DNA of 64,000 nucleotides from Nonlabens antarcticus (GTDB lineage Bacteria; Bacteroidota; Bacteroidia; Flavobacteriales; Flavobacteriaceae): NCBI RefSeq assembly GCF_015356755.1, contig NZ_JADFCO010000066.1, positions 744,001 to 808,000 of the forward strand, read 5' to 3'. Shown piece by piece: positions 17,651 to 25,975 of this stretch (position 1 is its first letter; each line of letters starts with the position of its first letter). The notes under the pieces were generated by a model. It saw only the letters and a program-made list of their open reading frames with translations, ran no database searches and was not told where the DNA came from. The position numbers and the translations under genes were made by a program.

Positions 17651-20600
17651 ATGATCCATTTTTACGGTAATCCCACTCAATTAATCTACGCAGTTCAAAC
17701 CCAGCACGATTTATCAGATGAAGACGATAAAAAATTGCAATGGCTGTTTGCAAATGCACCAAAGTTTGAGGCCCATTCCATTCCAGGTTATTTCACGGGA
17801 CCACGCGCTACGACCATTACTCCCTGGTCTACAAATGCGGTAGAAATCACCCAAAACATGGAAATCAAAGGCATCCAGCGTATCGAGGAGTTTCATTCCT
17901 GCCTGGATGATACCGATCATGATAAAATGTTATTGCAGAGGTTTGATGGACTGGACCAGGCACAATACGATGTCAACGTGGAGGCAGAGGAAGTCCTGGA
18001 AATCGATGATATCGCCGCCTACAATATGAAGGAAGGGCTGGCCTTAAATGATGACGAGATTGATTATCTAATCAATTTATCTGAAAAACTAGAACGCAAA
18101 CTAACCGACAGTGAAGTTTTCGGGTTCTCACAGGTAAATTCAGAACATTGTCGTCATAAAATATTCAATGGCACCTTTATTATCGACGGAAAGGAAAAAC
18201 CCTCATCCCTTTTTAAACTCATAAAAGAAACCAGCAAACAAAACCCTAACGGAATTGTTAGCGCATATTCTGATAACGTTGCTTTTGTAAGCGGTCCAAA
18301 GGCCGAGCAATTTGCACCGGCAACCGCAGATAAACCAGATGTGTACCAGATGAGTTTATTTGATAGTGTGATTTCGCTCAAGGCTGAAACACATAACTTC
18401 CCAACCACGGTAGAACCATTCAATGGCGCGGCCACAGGGTCTGGAGGAGAAATCCGAGATCGATTAGCTGGCGGTCAGGGCTCCTTGCCATTAGCGGGAA
18501 CTGCTGTTTATATGACCAGTTATTCTAGGTTGAAAGAAAATCGGCCTTGGGAAAATGGTTTTGAAGCGAGAAAATGGTTGTATCAAACCCCCATGGATAT
18601 ATTGATCAAAGCATCAAATGGTGCTAGTGATTTCGGAAATAAGTTTGGACAACCTCTTATAGTGGGTTCTGTTCTAACTTTTGAACATCAAGAAGGTGAT
18701 CAAAATCTAGGATATGATAAAGTTATCATGCAGGCCGGTGGAATAGGTTATGGCAAACTGGAACAGGCGTTGAAAAAAACGCCGTCTGCAGGTGATGATA
18801 TCATCGTTATGGGTGGTGACAACTATAGAATTGGTATGGGTGGTGCAGCAGTTTCCAGTTCTGATACTGGCACACTTGACTCGGGTTTAGAGCTAAACGC
18901 TGTGCAACGTTCCAATCCAGAGATGCAAAAACGTGCGGCAAATGCGATACGTGGGTTGGTTGAAAGCGATAACAATCCCATAAAATCCATTCATGATCAT
19001 GGTGCGGGTGGACACTTGAATTGCCTCTCAGAATTAGTGGAAGAAACTGGCGGAGTTATCGATGTTAATGCACTTCCCGTAGGCGATCCTACCCTATCTC
19101 GTAAGGAATTGATAGGAAACGAATCCCAAGAACGCATGGGAATCGTGATGGATGCTAAGGACACTCCTATTTTAGAAAAAATAGCAGCGCGCGAGCGCGC
19201 TCCTTTATATAAAGTAGGAAAAGTAACTGGAGATAATAAATTTGTTTTTAATGAGAAAGATGGTCGCAGTCCTATGGACCTTGCGTTGGAAGATATGTTC
19301 GGTTCCAGTCCTAAAACGATAATGGACGATAAAACCATTACACATCAGTATAAGGAAATTGTTTATCAGGTGGAACATTTTGACACCTATCTTGAACAAG
19401 TTCTCAAAATGGAAGCCGTAGCTTGTAAAGACTGGTTGACTAATAAAGTAGATCGTTGTGTCACAGGTCGGGTGGCCAAACAGCAAACCTGTGGTGAATT
19501 GCAACTGCCACTGAATAATGTGGGAGTTATGGCTATTGATTACAATGGAAAAAATGGAGTTGCCACAACCATAGGACACGCTCCAGTCGCTGCATTAATA
19601 GATCCAGCCGCCGGTTCCCGCAATGCGATTGCCGAGGCGTTGACAAATTTGGTTTTTGCTCCATTAGAAAAAGGGCTAAGTGGTGTTAGTTTGAGTGCGA
19701 ACTGGATGTGGCCCTGCAACAATCCTGGCGAGGATGCTAGGTTGTATGCAGCCGTAGAAGCCGTTAGTGATTTTGCAATTGAACTGGGCATCAATATTCC
19801 TACAGGTAAGGACAGCCTTAGTATGAAACAGAAATATCCAGACATGGATGTTTTAGCTCCTGGTACTGTGATCATCAGCTCTGTCGGGACTTGTGACGAT
19901 ATCACGAATATTGTGGAACCGGTATTGCAGCGCAATTTTGACGCTCCTATTTACTACATAAACATGAGTAGTGATTTGCTCAAATTGGGTGGATCTAGTT
20001 TTGCTCAAACAATGAACGCCATTGGAACGGAGTGTCCCGATGTGGTAAATGTTTCCGCTTTCGCGAAAGCGTTTAATGCCATACAGCAACTCATTAAAGA
20101 AGGAAAAGTACTGGCAGGTCACGACATCTCCAGCGGCGGAATGATTACTACCTTATTAGAAATGTGTTTTCCTTCCCAGAATATTGGAATGAAATTATCA
20201 TTGAGAGATTTAGGTGATGACGTAATCAAAACCCAATTCTCAGAAAACGCTGGTGTCATAATTCAAGTCACAGATACGACGGTAGAAAAAGTATTGAAAG
20301 AGAGTGAAATCCAGTTTTACAATATAGGAAAAGCAATCGACCAACCCTTTATGGAAATTGACGGTCACAGTATTGACGTTAATAAAGCTAGGGATCAATG
20401 GTATGAAACCTCTCACCTACTCGATCGCCAGCAATCCCTTCATGGAAAAGCAGATGAGCGTTTTGAAAACTATAAGAATCAGCCATTAAGATTTCAATTC
20501 CCGTCACAATTTGATGGAAAATTACCCTCACAACCTACCAAAAAAATCAAGGCAGCGGTTATCAGAGAAAAAGGAAGCAACAGCGAGCGAGAAATGGCGC

Positions 20601-21292
20601 GAGCCATGCATCTAGCAGGATTTGAAGTTACAGATATCCACATGACAGATCTTATAGCTGGACGTGCAAATCTGGAAGACATGCAATTCATTGCCGCGGT
20701 AGGTGGTTTCTCAAATTCAGATGTTCTGGGAAGTGCCAAAGGATGGGCAGGAGCTTTCCTTTATAATGATAAGGCAAATAAAGCTTTAAAGAACTTTTTT
20801 GCCAGACCAGACACGATGAGTATTGGCGTTTGTAATGGTTGTCAGCTTTTTGTGGAATTAGGATTGATCAATCCAGACCATGATATAAAGCCTAAAATGC
20901 TGCATAATGATTCTGGTAAGTTTGAGTGTAATTTTACCAGTGTTGAAATAGCAGAGAACAATTCCATCATGCTGAAATCATTAGCGGGAAGCAAACTAGG
21001 AATCTGGGCTGCCCACGGAGAAGGAAAATTCCAGCTACCAATGGATCGCAGTTCTTACCAGATTCCAGCCACGTATGCTTATGATAGCTATCCTGCAAAT
21101 CCTAATGATTCTGATTACAATGCAGCAATGCTTAATTCTGAAGATGGCCGTCACCTCGTTATGATGCCACACTTGGAACGTTCTACATTTCCATGGAACT
21201 GGGCTTACTACCCTAAGGATCGTAAGGATGATGTTGTAACACCATGGTTGGAGGCTTTTGTAAATGCTAGGGAATGGTTGGAAGGGAAATAG
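17651..21292 (+). CDS. purL: Phosphoribosylformylglycinamidine synthase, long single-chain form
   Basis: Fourth step of de novo purine synthesis: ATP- and glutamine-dependent conversion of FGAR to FGAM. The 1213-aa protein from ATG 17651 has the N-terminal PurS-like region, two AIRS-type ATP-binding halves (SLKAETHNFPTTVEPFNGAATGSGGEIRD; KDSLSMKQKYPDMDVLAPGT) and a C-terminal class I glutaminase with catalytic C1061 in GVCNGCQ and the PHLERSTFPWN histidine/glutamate block. This is the enterobacterial-type long form rather than separate PurS/PurL/PurQ. A perfect 16-bp palindrome (20056-20071) inside the gene encodes AFAKA at about residues 803-807. The gene converges, with only 2 nt between stops, on the DUF3800 gene. 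Confidence 0.97.
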   Translation: MIHFYGNPTQLIYAVQTQHDLSDEDDKKLQWLFANAPKFEAHSIPGYFTGPRATTITPWSTNAVEITQNMEIKGIQRIEEFHSCLDDTDHDKMLLQRFDGLDQAQYDVNVEAEEVLEIDDIAAYNMKEGLALNDDEIDYLINLSEKLERKLTDSEVFGFSQVNSEHCRHKIFNGTFIIDGKEKPSSLFKLIKETSKQNPNGIVSAYSDNVAFVSGPKAEQFAPATADKPDVYQMSLFDSVISLKAETHNFPTTVEPFNGAATGSGGEIRDRLAGGQGSLPLAGTAVYMTSYSRLKENRPWENGFEARKWLYQTPMDILIKASNGASDFGNKFGQPLIVGSVLTFEHQEGDQNLGYDKVIMQAGGIGYGKLEQALKKTPSAGDDIIVMGGDNYRIGMGGAAVSSSDTGTLDSGLELNAVQRSNPEMQKRAANAIRGLVESDNNPIKSIHDHGAGGHLNCLSELVEETGGVIDVNALPVGDPTLSRKELIGNESQERMGIVMDAKDTPILEKIAARERAPLYKVGKVTGDNKFVFNEKDGRSPMDLALEDMFGSSPKTIMDDKTITHQYKEIVYQVEHFDTYLEQVLKMEAVACKDWLTNKVDRCVTGRVAKQQTCGELQLPLNNVGVMAIDYNGKNGVATTIGHAPVAALIDPAAGSRNAIAEALTNLVFAPLEKGLSGVSLSANWMWPCNNPGEDARLYAAVEAVSDFAIELGINIPTGKDSLSMKQKYPDMDVLAPGTVIISSVGTCDDITNIVEPVLQRNFDAPIYYINMSSDLLKLGGSSFAQTMNAIGTECPDVVNVSAFAKAFNAIQQLIKEGKVLAGHDISSGGMITTLLEMCFPSQNIGMKLSLRDLGDDVIKTQFSENAGVIIQVTDTTVEKVLKESEIQFYNIGKAIDQPFMEIDGHSIDVNKARDQWYETSHLLDRQQSLHGKADERFENYKNQPLRFQFPSQFDGKLPSQPTKKIKAAVIREKGSNSEREMARAMHLAGFEVTDIHMTDLIAGRANLEDMQFIAAVGGFSNSDVLGSAKGWAGAFLYNDKANKALKNFFARPDTMSIGVCNGCQLFVELGLINPDHDIKPKMLHNDSGKFECNFTSVEIAENNSIMLKSLAGSKLGIWAAHGEGKFQLPMDRSSYQIPATYAYDSYPANPNDSDYNAAMLNSEDGRHLVMMPHLERSTFPWNWAYYPKDRKDDVVTPWLEAFVNAREWLEGK
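20056..20071. repeat. 16-bp palindrome inside purL
   Basis: Perfect copy of CGCTTTCGCGAAAGCG read by purL as Ala-Phe-Ala-Lys-Ala, the same frame as in aroC and katG. Confidence 0.9.
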
Positions 21293-21294
21293 AT

Positions 21295-22416
21295 TTATAA
21301 ATTGAAAATAATAGAGTTGTCGACTTTATCATTGATAATATTTAGATCGTCAATATTTAAATTTACTTTATCCAATATGTAGTCAGCAAGTTCATCTTTA
21401 TGATTATTTCCGGATTGATTGAGTTTTCGATTTACTGCGCCTGTAAACAAGTCGGCTATTTGAATTTGATGATGATCGCTAGAATTAACTGCCTCGAAGG
21501 TTTCTGGATAAAGGCCTTCGATATTCTGAGCTGCCAACCTTTCCTGTATAGAGGCTAGTTTTTGTCGGTCGATACCTTCTTCATCTCTATCTATCCAGAC
21601 CTGTAGAATTCTAGGTAGAGGAGCTCTAGAAGTGTGATGCTCGTAATTAATTCCTTGATATACTAATTGAAATGTAAGGTCAGTAATAGGTAGTTCTAGC
21701 TTACTAAATCCAGAATTTTTCACTGTTATTATTTTAAAGCTGTGAGCTCTGAATAACGAAATAAAAAGATCGAAAAACTCCTTATAATCTTCTAATCTAT
21801 TTTTGGATAAATCGGAAAAATGAAACTCATATTTAATATTTTTATCCGATTTCCATTTTGTTATTTGATTCGTTTTCGCGTAATCGTCTTTTCCAATATC
21901 TGTAATCCATAAGCTACCAACAGCTAGGTATTCATCGTTTTTACCTGTTTCATCAATATATACTGAATAATTTCCTATACCTGAGGGCTTCTTAGCGATA
22001 GCAGTCTCCTTTTCGCTCTCCTCTAGTTTACCTCTATATTTTTTCACATCAGAAGATGCCTGAAATAGCTTAAATTCGTTTTGGATTCTTGCTCGCTCGC
22101 GACTTAGAGATCGAACTTTAGTTAATGCAAATAAATTTTCTTTGGTAACACTATGACCATTAAACTTATCACTTTCAAAGATGTTCCAATAGTTCCAAGC
22201 AAGTTCAATATCTGAATCTCTACTATCGACAGATTGATTTAAGACATATGCAACCTTGTCTGTCATTGTTTCGACTCTATTACTTGACACATTTTTTAAT
22301 AAAATCCTTGCCTTTTTTTCAGTCTCAGCCGCCTTTTTCTCTATTACAATATCTAATAAAATTTGACTATCATCATCTCGCTCATCATTATTGACATGAA
22401 GATTAACTACTTCCAT
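21295..22416 (-). CDS. DUF3800 domain protein with long N-terminal extension
   Basis: A 373-aa protein. The C-terminal part (about 150-335) is a DUF3800 domain, predicted to have an RNase H-like fold: YIDETG (153-158, candidate catalytic D/E), HFSDLSKNR (about 199-207), VWIDRDEE (273-280) and QIADLFTGAVNR (319-330), with acidic residues placed like RNase H-type catalytic residues. The first 145 residues are a charged, mostly helical region (KKAAETEKKAR, SRERARIQNEFKLFQ) with no recognised domain. DUF3800 proteins are often found in defence islands and near mobile elements, but this one stands alone between purL and a J-domain gene. Function unknown. Confidence 0.8.
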   Translation of the reverse strand: MEVVNLHVNNDERDDDSQILLDIVIEKKAAETEKKARILLKNVSSNRVETMTDKVAYVLNQSVDSRDSDIELAWNYWNIFESDKFNGHSVTKENLFALTKVRSLSRERARIQNEFKLFQASSDVKKYRGKLEESEKETAIAKKPSGIGNYSVYIDETGKNDEYLAVGSLWITDIGKDDYAKTNQITKWKSDKNIKYEFHFSDLSKNRLEDYKEFFDLFISLFRAHSFKIITVKNSGFSKLELPITDLTFQLVYQGINYEHHTSRAPLPRILQVWIDRDEEGIDRQKLASIQERLAAQNIEGLYPETFEAVNSSDHHQIQIADLFTGAVNRKLNQSGNNHKDELADYILDKVNLNIDDLNIINDKVDNSIIFNL

Positions 22417-22695
22417 AACTCAATTTTTTAGATAAATATACTCACATAATAGATATATAAACTATAAATGGATAATGAGGTCATATCGTAATAAAGTGAG
22501 GCGAAAATATAATTGTAAAATTTATAATCTTTAATTTATAAGATAACAATCCAACTATCAAATTAAACTCCGCAAATAATTACTCGTACTTTTCCCTAAA
22601 AGTCCTTTAATTAACTTATTGAATTGAAAAAAATAATTAAATCCACACCATAAATAAAGATTGACAAATAACGACCACAGTCCCATATTAACGAA

Positions 22696-22727
22696 AAAAA
22701 CTTCTCATTTCTGAGAAGCTTTTTTTA
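22696..22727 (-). terminator. Terminator of the J-KTSC gene (bidirectional)
   Basis: cttctca (22701-22707) pairs with tgagaag (22712-22718), with A and T runs on either side, just after the stop of the minus-strand gene at 22745. The rest of the 22417-22695 gap is A+T-rich with nothing else recognisable. Confidence 0.85.
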
Positions 22728-22744
22728 TATAACCGAAATGGCAA

Positions 22745-23194
22745 TTATGCCAGTTCTTGATCTTTTTTACTCTTGCGGTACAAGAAATTGTTGAAGATGT
22801 TACGTTTAGCAAAACGGTAACGGTTAGGAGCATTGATCAATTTCTGAAAAATAGGCTTCTGTACCCCAAAATATTCATAAGTACTTCCATCCGTAAAAGT
22901 GATTTCCAGTACCTGACCTTTATGATCAAAATCTTCAATTCCGGTGTTGGTAGTCGTTTCTAGGTATGTATCAAGGTTGGCTTCCTTCGTTTCTGGAGCA
23001 ATGCTCACGAGAAAATGATAACCATCGATAATATCACGACTCATCACTTCCGCTTCATCTTTTTTATCATCGCCATCCTGGTATTTGTCAGGGTGCCATT
23101 CTTTTACTAGATCACGATAAGATTTCTTGAGATCTTTAAGATTGATCTCTTTCTCAACGCTAAACATTTTTTTGTACTGATTGATACGCTTCAT
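22745..23194 (-). CDS. J-domain/KTSC-domain fusion protein
   Basis: A 149-aa two-domain protein. Residues about 5-60 form a short J domain (LKKSYRDLVKEWHPDKYQD) with an intact HPD motif at 34-36, the part of DnaJ that stimulates DnaK ATPase. Residues about 94-140 are a KTSC domain (LEITFTDGSTYEYFGVQKPIFQKLINA...F), a small domain often seen near lysyl-tRNA synthetase fusions and phage genes and thought to bind nucleic acid or peptide. It lacks the DnaJ zinc and substrate domains, so it may recruit DnaK to a special client. Promoter element TACTTTTG at 23218-23225. Confidence 0.82.
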   Translation of the reverse strand: MKRINQYKKMFSVEKEINLKDLKKSYRDLVKEWHPDKYQDGDDKKDEAEVMSRDIIDGYHFLVSIAPETKEANLDTYLETTTNTGIEDFDHKGQVLEITFTDGSTYEYFGVQKPIFQKLINAPNRYRFAKRNIFNNFLYRKSKKDQELA

Positions 23195-23217
23195 AAGTTC
23201 CTTTTTCTAAGGCCGTG

Positions 23218-23225
23218 CAAAAGTA
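23218..23225 (-). promoter_or_regulatory. Promoter -7 element TACTTTTG of the J-KTSC gene
   Basis: Matches TAnnTTTG on the minus strand, 23 nt upstream of the ATG at 23194. Confidence 0.5.
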
Positions 23226-23393
23226 CTGCATCTATATAACTTAATGAATCGCTTTTATAAATTATATTATAAAACTGCTGATTGATAACTTATTAAAGAT
23301 CAGGGCAGCAAATAAATCCATTTTAGTGATGCTTATTCAGAAAATAGAATACATTTAATCAGATTTACGGCGCTATCTAAAAGCCTGACCACC

Positions 23394-23984
23394 ATGATAC
23401 ATCCACATACGGAACTTCACTTTATTAGTAATGAAATAGGCTACGGTGTCGTGGCTACACAGTTCATACCGGCAGGAACTATTACCTGGATTCTTGACGA
23501 GCTGGACCGGGAGTTTCTTCCGGCGCAGCATGATAAAATGAATTACCTGTATAAGAATATTTTGGACACGTACACCTTCCGCAATAATAAGGGTAACATG
23601 ATACTTTGCTGGGATCTAGGCAGATTTGTCAACCACAGTTTTAACTCAAATTGTCTCACTACAGCCTATGATTTTGAGATTGCCATACGTGATATTCAGC
23701 CAGGTGAGCAGCTTACGGACGACTATGGATATCTCAACATTTCAGAGCCATTTGATGCTATGGATGAAGGGAATGATCGTAAAACGGTATATCCAGACGA
23801 CCTTGTGAGGTATTACGAATTATGGGATCAAAAGATTGAAAAAGTATTTAATAAAATTACAAATCTGGAGCAACCATTAAAACCTCTCATGAAAGATGCT
23901 CTTTGGAATAAAGTGAATTCTATTATTAAAGGCTCCGAAAGGATAGATTCCATACTGACAAATTATTATGATCCAGCTAAGTAA
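23394..23984 (+). CDS. SET domain-containing protein (putative protein lysine methyltransferase)
   Basis: A 196-aa protein with a SET fold: an N-terminal GYGVVATQFIPAGTITWI strand region, the SAM/pseudoknot motif RFVNHSFNSNC (77-87) and GEQLTDDYGY (104-113) with the catalytic-type tyrosine. The C-terminal 80 residues are helical and unassigned. SET enzymes transfer methyl groups to protein lysines; bacterial examples are fewer than eukaryotic ones and some modify histone-like or ribosomal proteins. The substrate here is unknown. No operon partners: upstream gene divergent, downstream lipoprotein has its own leader. Confidence 0.85.
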   Translation: MIHPHTELHFISNEIGYGVVATQFIPAGTITWILDELDREFLPAQHDKMNYLYKNILDTYTFRNNKGNMILCWDLGRFVNHSFNSNCLTTAYDFEIAIRDIQPGEQLTDDYGYLNISEPFDAMDEGNDRKTVYPDDLVRYYELWDQKIEKVFNKITNLEQPLKPLMKDALWNKVNSIIKGSERIDSILTNYYDPAK

Positions 23985-24022
23985 TCTCCATTAATTGTCA
24001 TTTATAAATATTGATAGGAGTC

Positions 24023-24038
24023 CGCTTTCGCGAAAGCG
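24023..24038. repeat. 16-bp palindrome CGCTTTCGCGAAAGCG
   Basis: Perfect copy with symmetric flanks, between the SET-domain gene and the lipoprotein gene at 24080. An open reading frame that runs back through this repeat is not accepted as coding. Confidence 0.9.
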
Positions 24039-24079
24039 GACCCCTTAAATTTATTATCTTGAAATTTCAAACTTTATTT

Positions 24080-24538
24080 ATGTTTCAAAATATTGCTACT
24101 TGTACCCTATTATTCTTTGTACTTATAGCCGTCTCCTGTAAAGAGACAAACACGGAAAACGTTCCAGAGATAAATGAATCTACACAAGAGCCAGCTAAAA
24201 CTAAAAGAGAAAACGCAGTGTCCATGAGTGCTAGCGACTTAAAATCAAAATTACAAGGAGAATGGAGAAGAATTGATTACCCTTTCAGCCGCTATGAATT
24301 CAAAGGAGACAAATCCTTATTATTACAAGAAGGTCAGGCAGAAAAGCCAGAATTTATGGCTTTTGAAATCTTAAAAAAATGCCCTTTTAAAGGTAAATTG
24401 AATGAAGTGCTTGTAAATGACGAGTTCATAATATCTTATGCTAAATATGCATCTTGCGAGAAAGTAAGTGTTAGAAATGACACCTTGCGCACTGGTGATT
24501 TGATGGGGAAATACACCATAAAATATGTCAGAAAATAA
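24080..24538 (+). CDS. Small lipoprotein, lipocalin-like, function unknown (paralogue of 28611-29096)
   Basis: A 152-aa exported lipoprotein; the ATG at 24080 gives MFQNIATCTLLFFVLIAVSC with the lipobox cysteine at residue 20. An extended frame to 24011 runs through the palindrome and is unlikely. The mature part has a charged linker, then L-x-G-x-W (LQGEWRRIDYP), YEFKGDKSL, a CPFKGKLNE segment, VNDEFIISYA, a second cysteine, VRNDTLRTGDL and a final strand. The same landmarks, including both cysteines, recur in the lipoprotein 4.5 kb downstream, so the two are paralogues. Likely an eight-strand barrel; ligand unknown. Confidence 0.75.
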   Translation: MFQNIATCTLLFFVLIAVSCKETNTENVPEINESTQEPAKTKRENAVSMSASDLKSKLQGEWRRIDYPFSRYEFKGDKSLLLQEGQAEKPEFMAFEILKKCPFKGKLNEVLVNDEFIISYAKYASCEKVSVRNDTLRTGDLMGKYTIKYVRK

Positions 24539-24566
24539 AATGTAAACATTCTAAGATAACGTTATA

Positions 24567-24944
24567 ATGATAAAGAAAATTTTACTCATCCTATTCGTTG
24601 CATTTTATGCGATTGCTGGAATCTTTCATTTCATCATTCCTGAAACCTATTTAAAATTAATTCCAGAATGGTTGGGTGATGCACTCACCATTAACCTTAT
24701 CGCTGGTGGCTTTGAAATTATAGTGGCTGTACTAGCTATATTCCCTAAAACCAGAAAATTAGGCGGGTATTTAGCCATCTTAATGTTACTGGCTTTTACA
24801 ATTTCCCATATTTACTTCATTCAGCTAGGACATTGCGCGGGTGAGCTATGTGTGCAACCATGGATAGGCTGGGTGCGGTTGATAGTGATTCATCCAATGT
24901 TAATATATTGGGCGTATTCCATAAGCAAACTCAAAGTCCCATAG
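24567..24944 (+). CDS. DoxX-like small membrane protein
   Basis: A 125-aa protein with four hydrophobic segments (about 5-24, 43-60, 66-86, 100-120). The pattern IAGIFHFIIPETYLKLIPEWLG then GGFEIIVAVLAIFPKTRKLGGYLAI matches the DoxX/MauE-like family, whose members are linked to quinone or thiol redox chemistry but are poorly understood. It starts 28 nt after the lipoprotein gene and may be co-transcribed with it. A second DoxX-family gene is in the MarR operon at 60298. Two cysteines in HCAGELC lie in a loop. Confidence 0.75.
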   Translation: MIKKILLILFVAFYAIAGIFHFIIPETYLKLIPEWLGDALTINLIAGGFEIIVAVLAIFPKTRKLGGYLAILMLLAFTISHIYFIQLGHCAGELCVQPWIGWVRLIVIHPMLIYWAYSISKLKVP

Positions 24945-25050
24945 TTCAGGATCTATTATTTAAGGGTGAAGCTGTTTTAGATAAGGCTGTCAGGGGACTT
25001 ACATAAAATTTAATAATAGATTTTAGTGTATTGAATGTCCCATTTCCCAT

Positions 25051-25962
25051 CTATTTTAAATCCTCGTTATTACGTTCGAATAAGCGACTGGTTTTATCAG
25101 AAACGTCCAGTGTGCGTATAGGGAATGGAATTTTAATGTCATGCTTTTCAAAAACATCATAAATTTCAAGAATAGCAGCATGCTGGGCAGCATAAAACTG
25201 CCGTTTATTAATAAAATCAGTCCAGAATCTTGTCATAAAATTTATGGAGAAATCATCAAATTCTAGGTAATAGAATTCTACGCCTTCATTTTCACGTTGC
25301 TCAAATCTATCTGCAATGGCTTTCGTTACTAAAGCTATAACATCATGCAGATTAGAACCATAAGCAATACGACTTGTCACTGTTACACGAGCACGAGGAA
25401 CCAGCGAAAAATTCACGAAAGATTCTGAGATAAATTTTGCATTAGGCATAATGACAAAGTGGTTATCCGTCTGACGCAGAACTAGGTTGCGTAAGCTAAT
25501 TTCATGAACAAAACCACTGTGACTATCTGTTTCTATGTAATCACCTATCTTGATTTTAGGTAAAAATGACAACATAATTCCTGAAAAGGTATTGCTTAAA
25601 GTTCCTTGCAGTGCCAGACCTATCGCTAGAGCAACAACTCCCGCACCAGCAAGCATAGATGTTAACGCCTTATCAAGATCCATAACTCCCAATGCAATGA
25701 AAAAGCCCAAGAATAGGGTCAACCCAAATACTACCTTAATAATGATTCGTCTTACAGACTGGTTCCCTAAATATTTCCTGAGTATTTTACGCAATAATAC
25801 CGACACGCCGCGAGCGATGAAATAAAACAAAACCATAATGACTATGGCTACCGCAAGATTTGGCAACCTTAAAATGATGGCATACCACCACCCTTCAAGT
25901 TTAGCAATCAACTTTGCCCACATATCCGCAGACTCTTGAAAAGATAAAAGCAATTGATTCAT
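25051..25962 (-). CDS. MscS family mechanosensitive ion channel
   Basis: A 303-aa small-conductance mechanosensitive channel subunit. Start is the ATG at 25962; a TTG 45 nt upstream overlaps the preceding gene. Three N-terminal membrane helices end in the pore-lining TM3 with GAGVVALAIGLALQGTLSNTFSGI, followed by the beta domain (KIGDYIETDSHSGFVHEISLRNLVLRQTDNHFVIMPNAKFISE) and the alpha/beta cage. It releases solutes under hypo-osmotic stress. It follows the SLC13 transporter gene after 13 nt on the same strand, so the two form an operon. Confidence 0.92.
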   Translation of the reverse strand: MNQLLLSFQESADMWAKLIAKLEGWWYAIILRLPNLAVAIVIMVLFYFIARGVSVLLRKILRKYLGNQSVRRIIIKVVFGLTLFLGFFIALGVMDLDKALTSMLAGAGVVALAIGLALQGTLSNTFSGIMLSFLPKIKIGDYIETDSHSGFVHEISLRNLVLRQTDNHFVIMPNAKFISESFVNFSLVPRARVTVTSRIAYGSNLHDVIALVTKAIADRFEQRENEGVEFYYLEFDDFSINFMTRFWTDFINKRQFYAAQHAAILEIYDVFEKHDIKIPFPIRTLDVSDKTSRLFERNNEDLK

Positions 25963-25975
25963 TGGTAATATGGTT

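Noticed and set aside
21869-21886. A palindrome-like CGTTTTCGCGTAATCG inside the DUF3800 gene
   Set aside because: Too many mismatches to the 16-bp motif to count as a copy.
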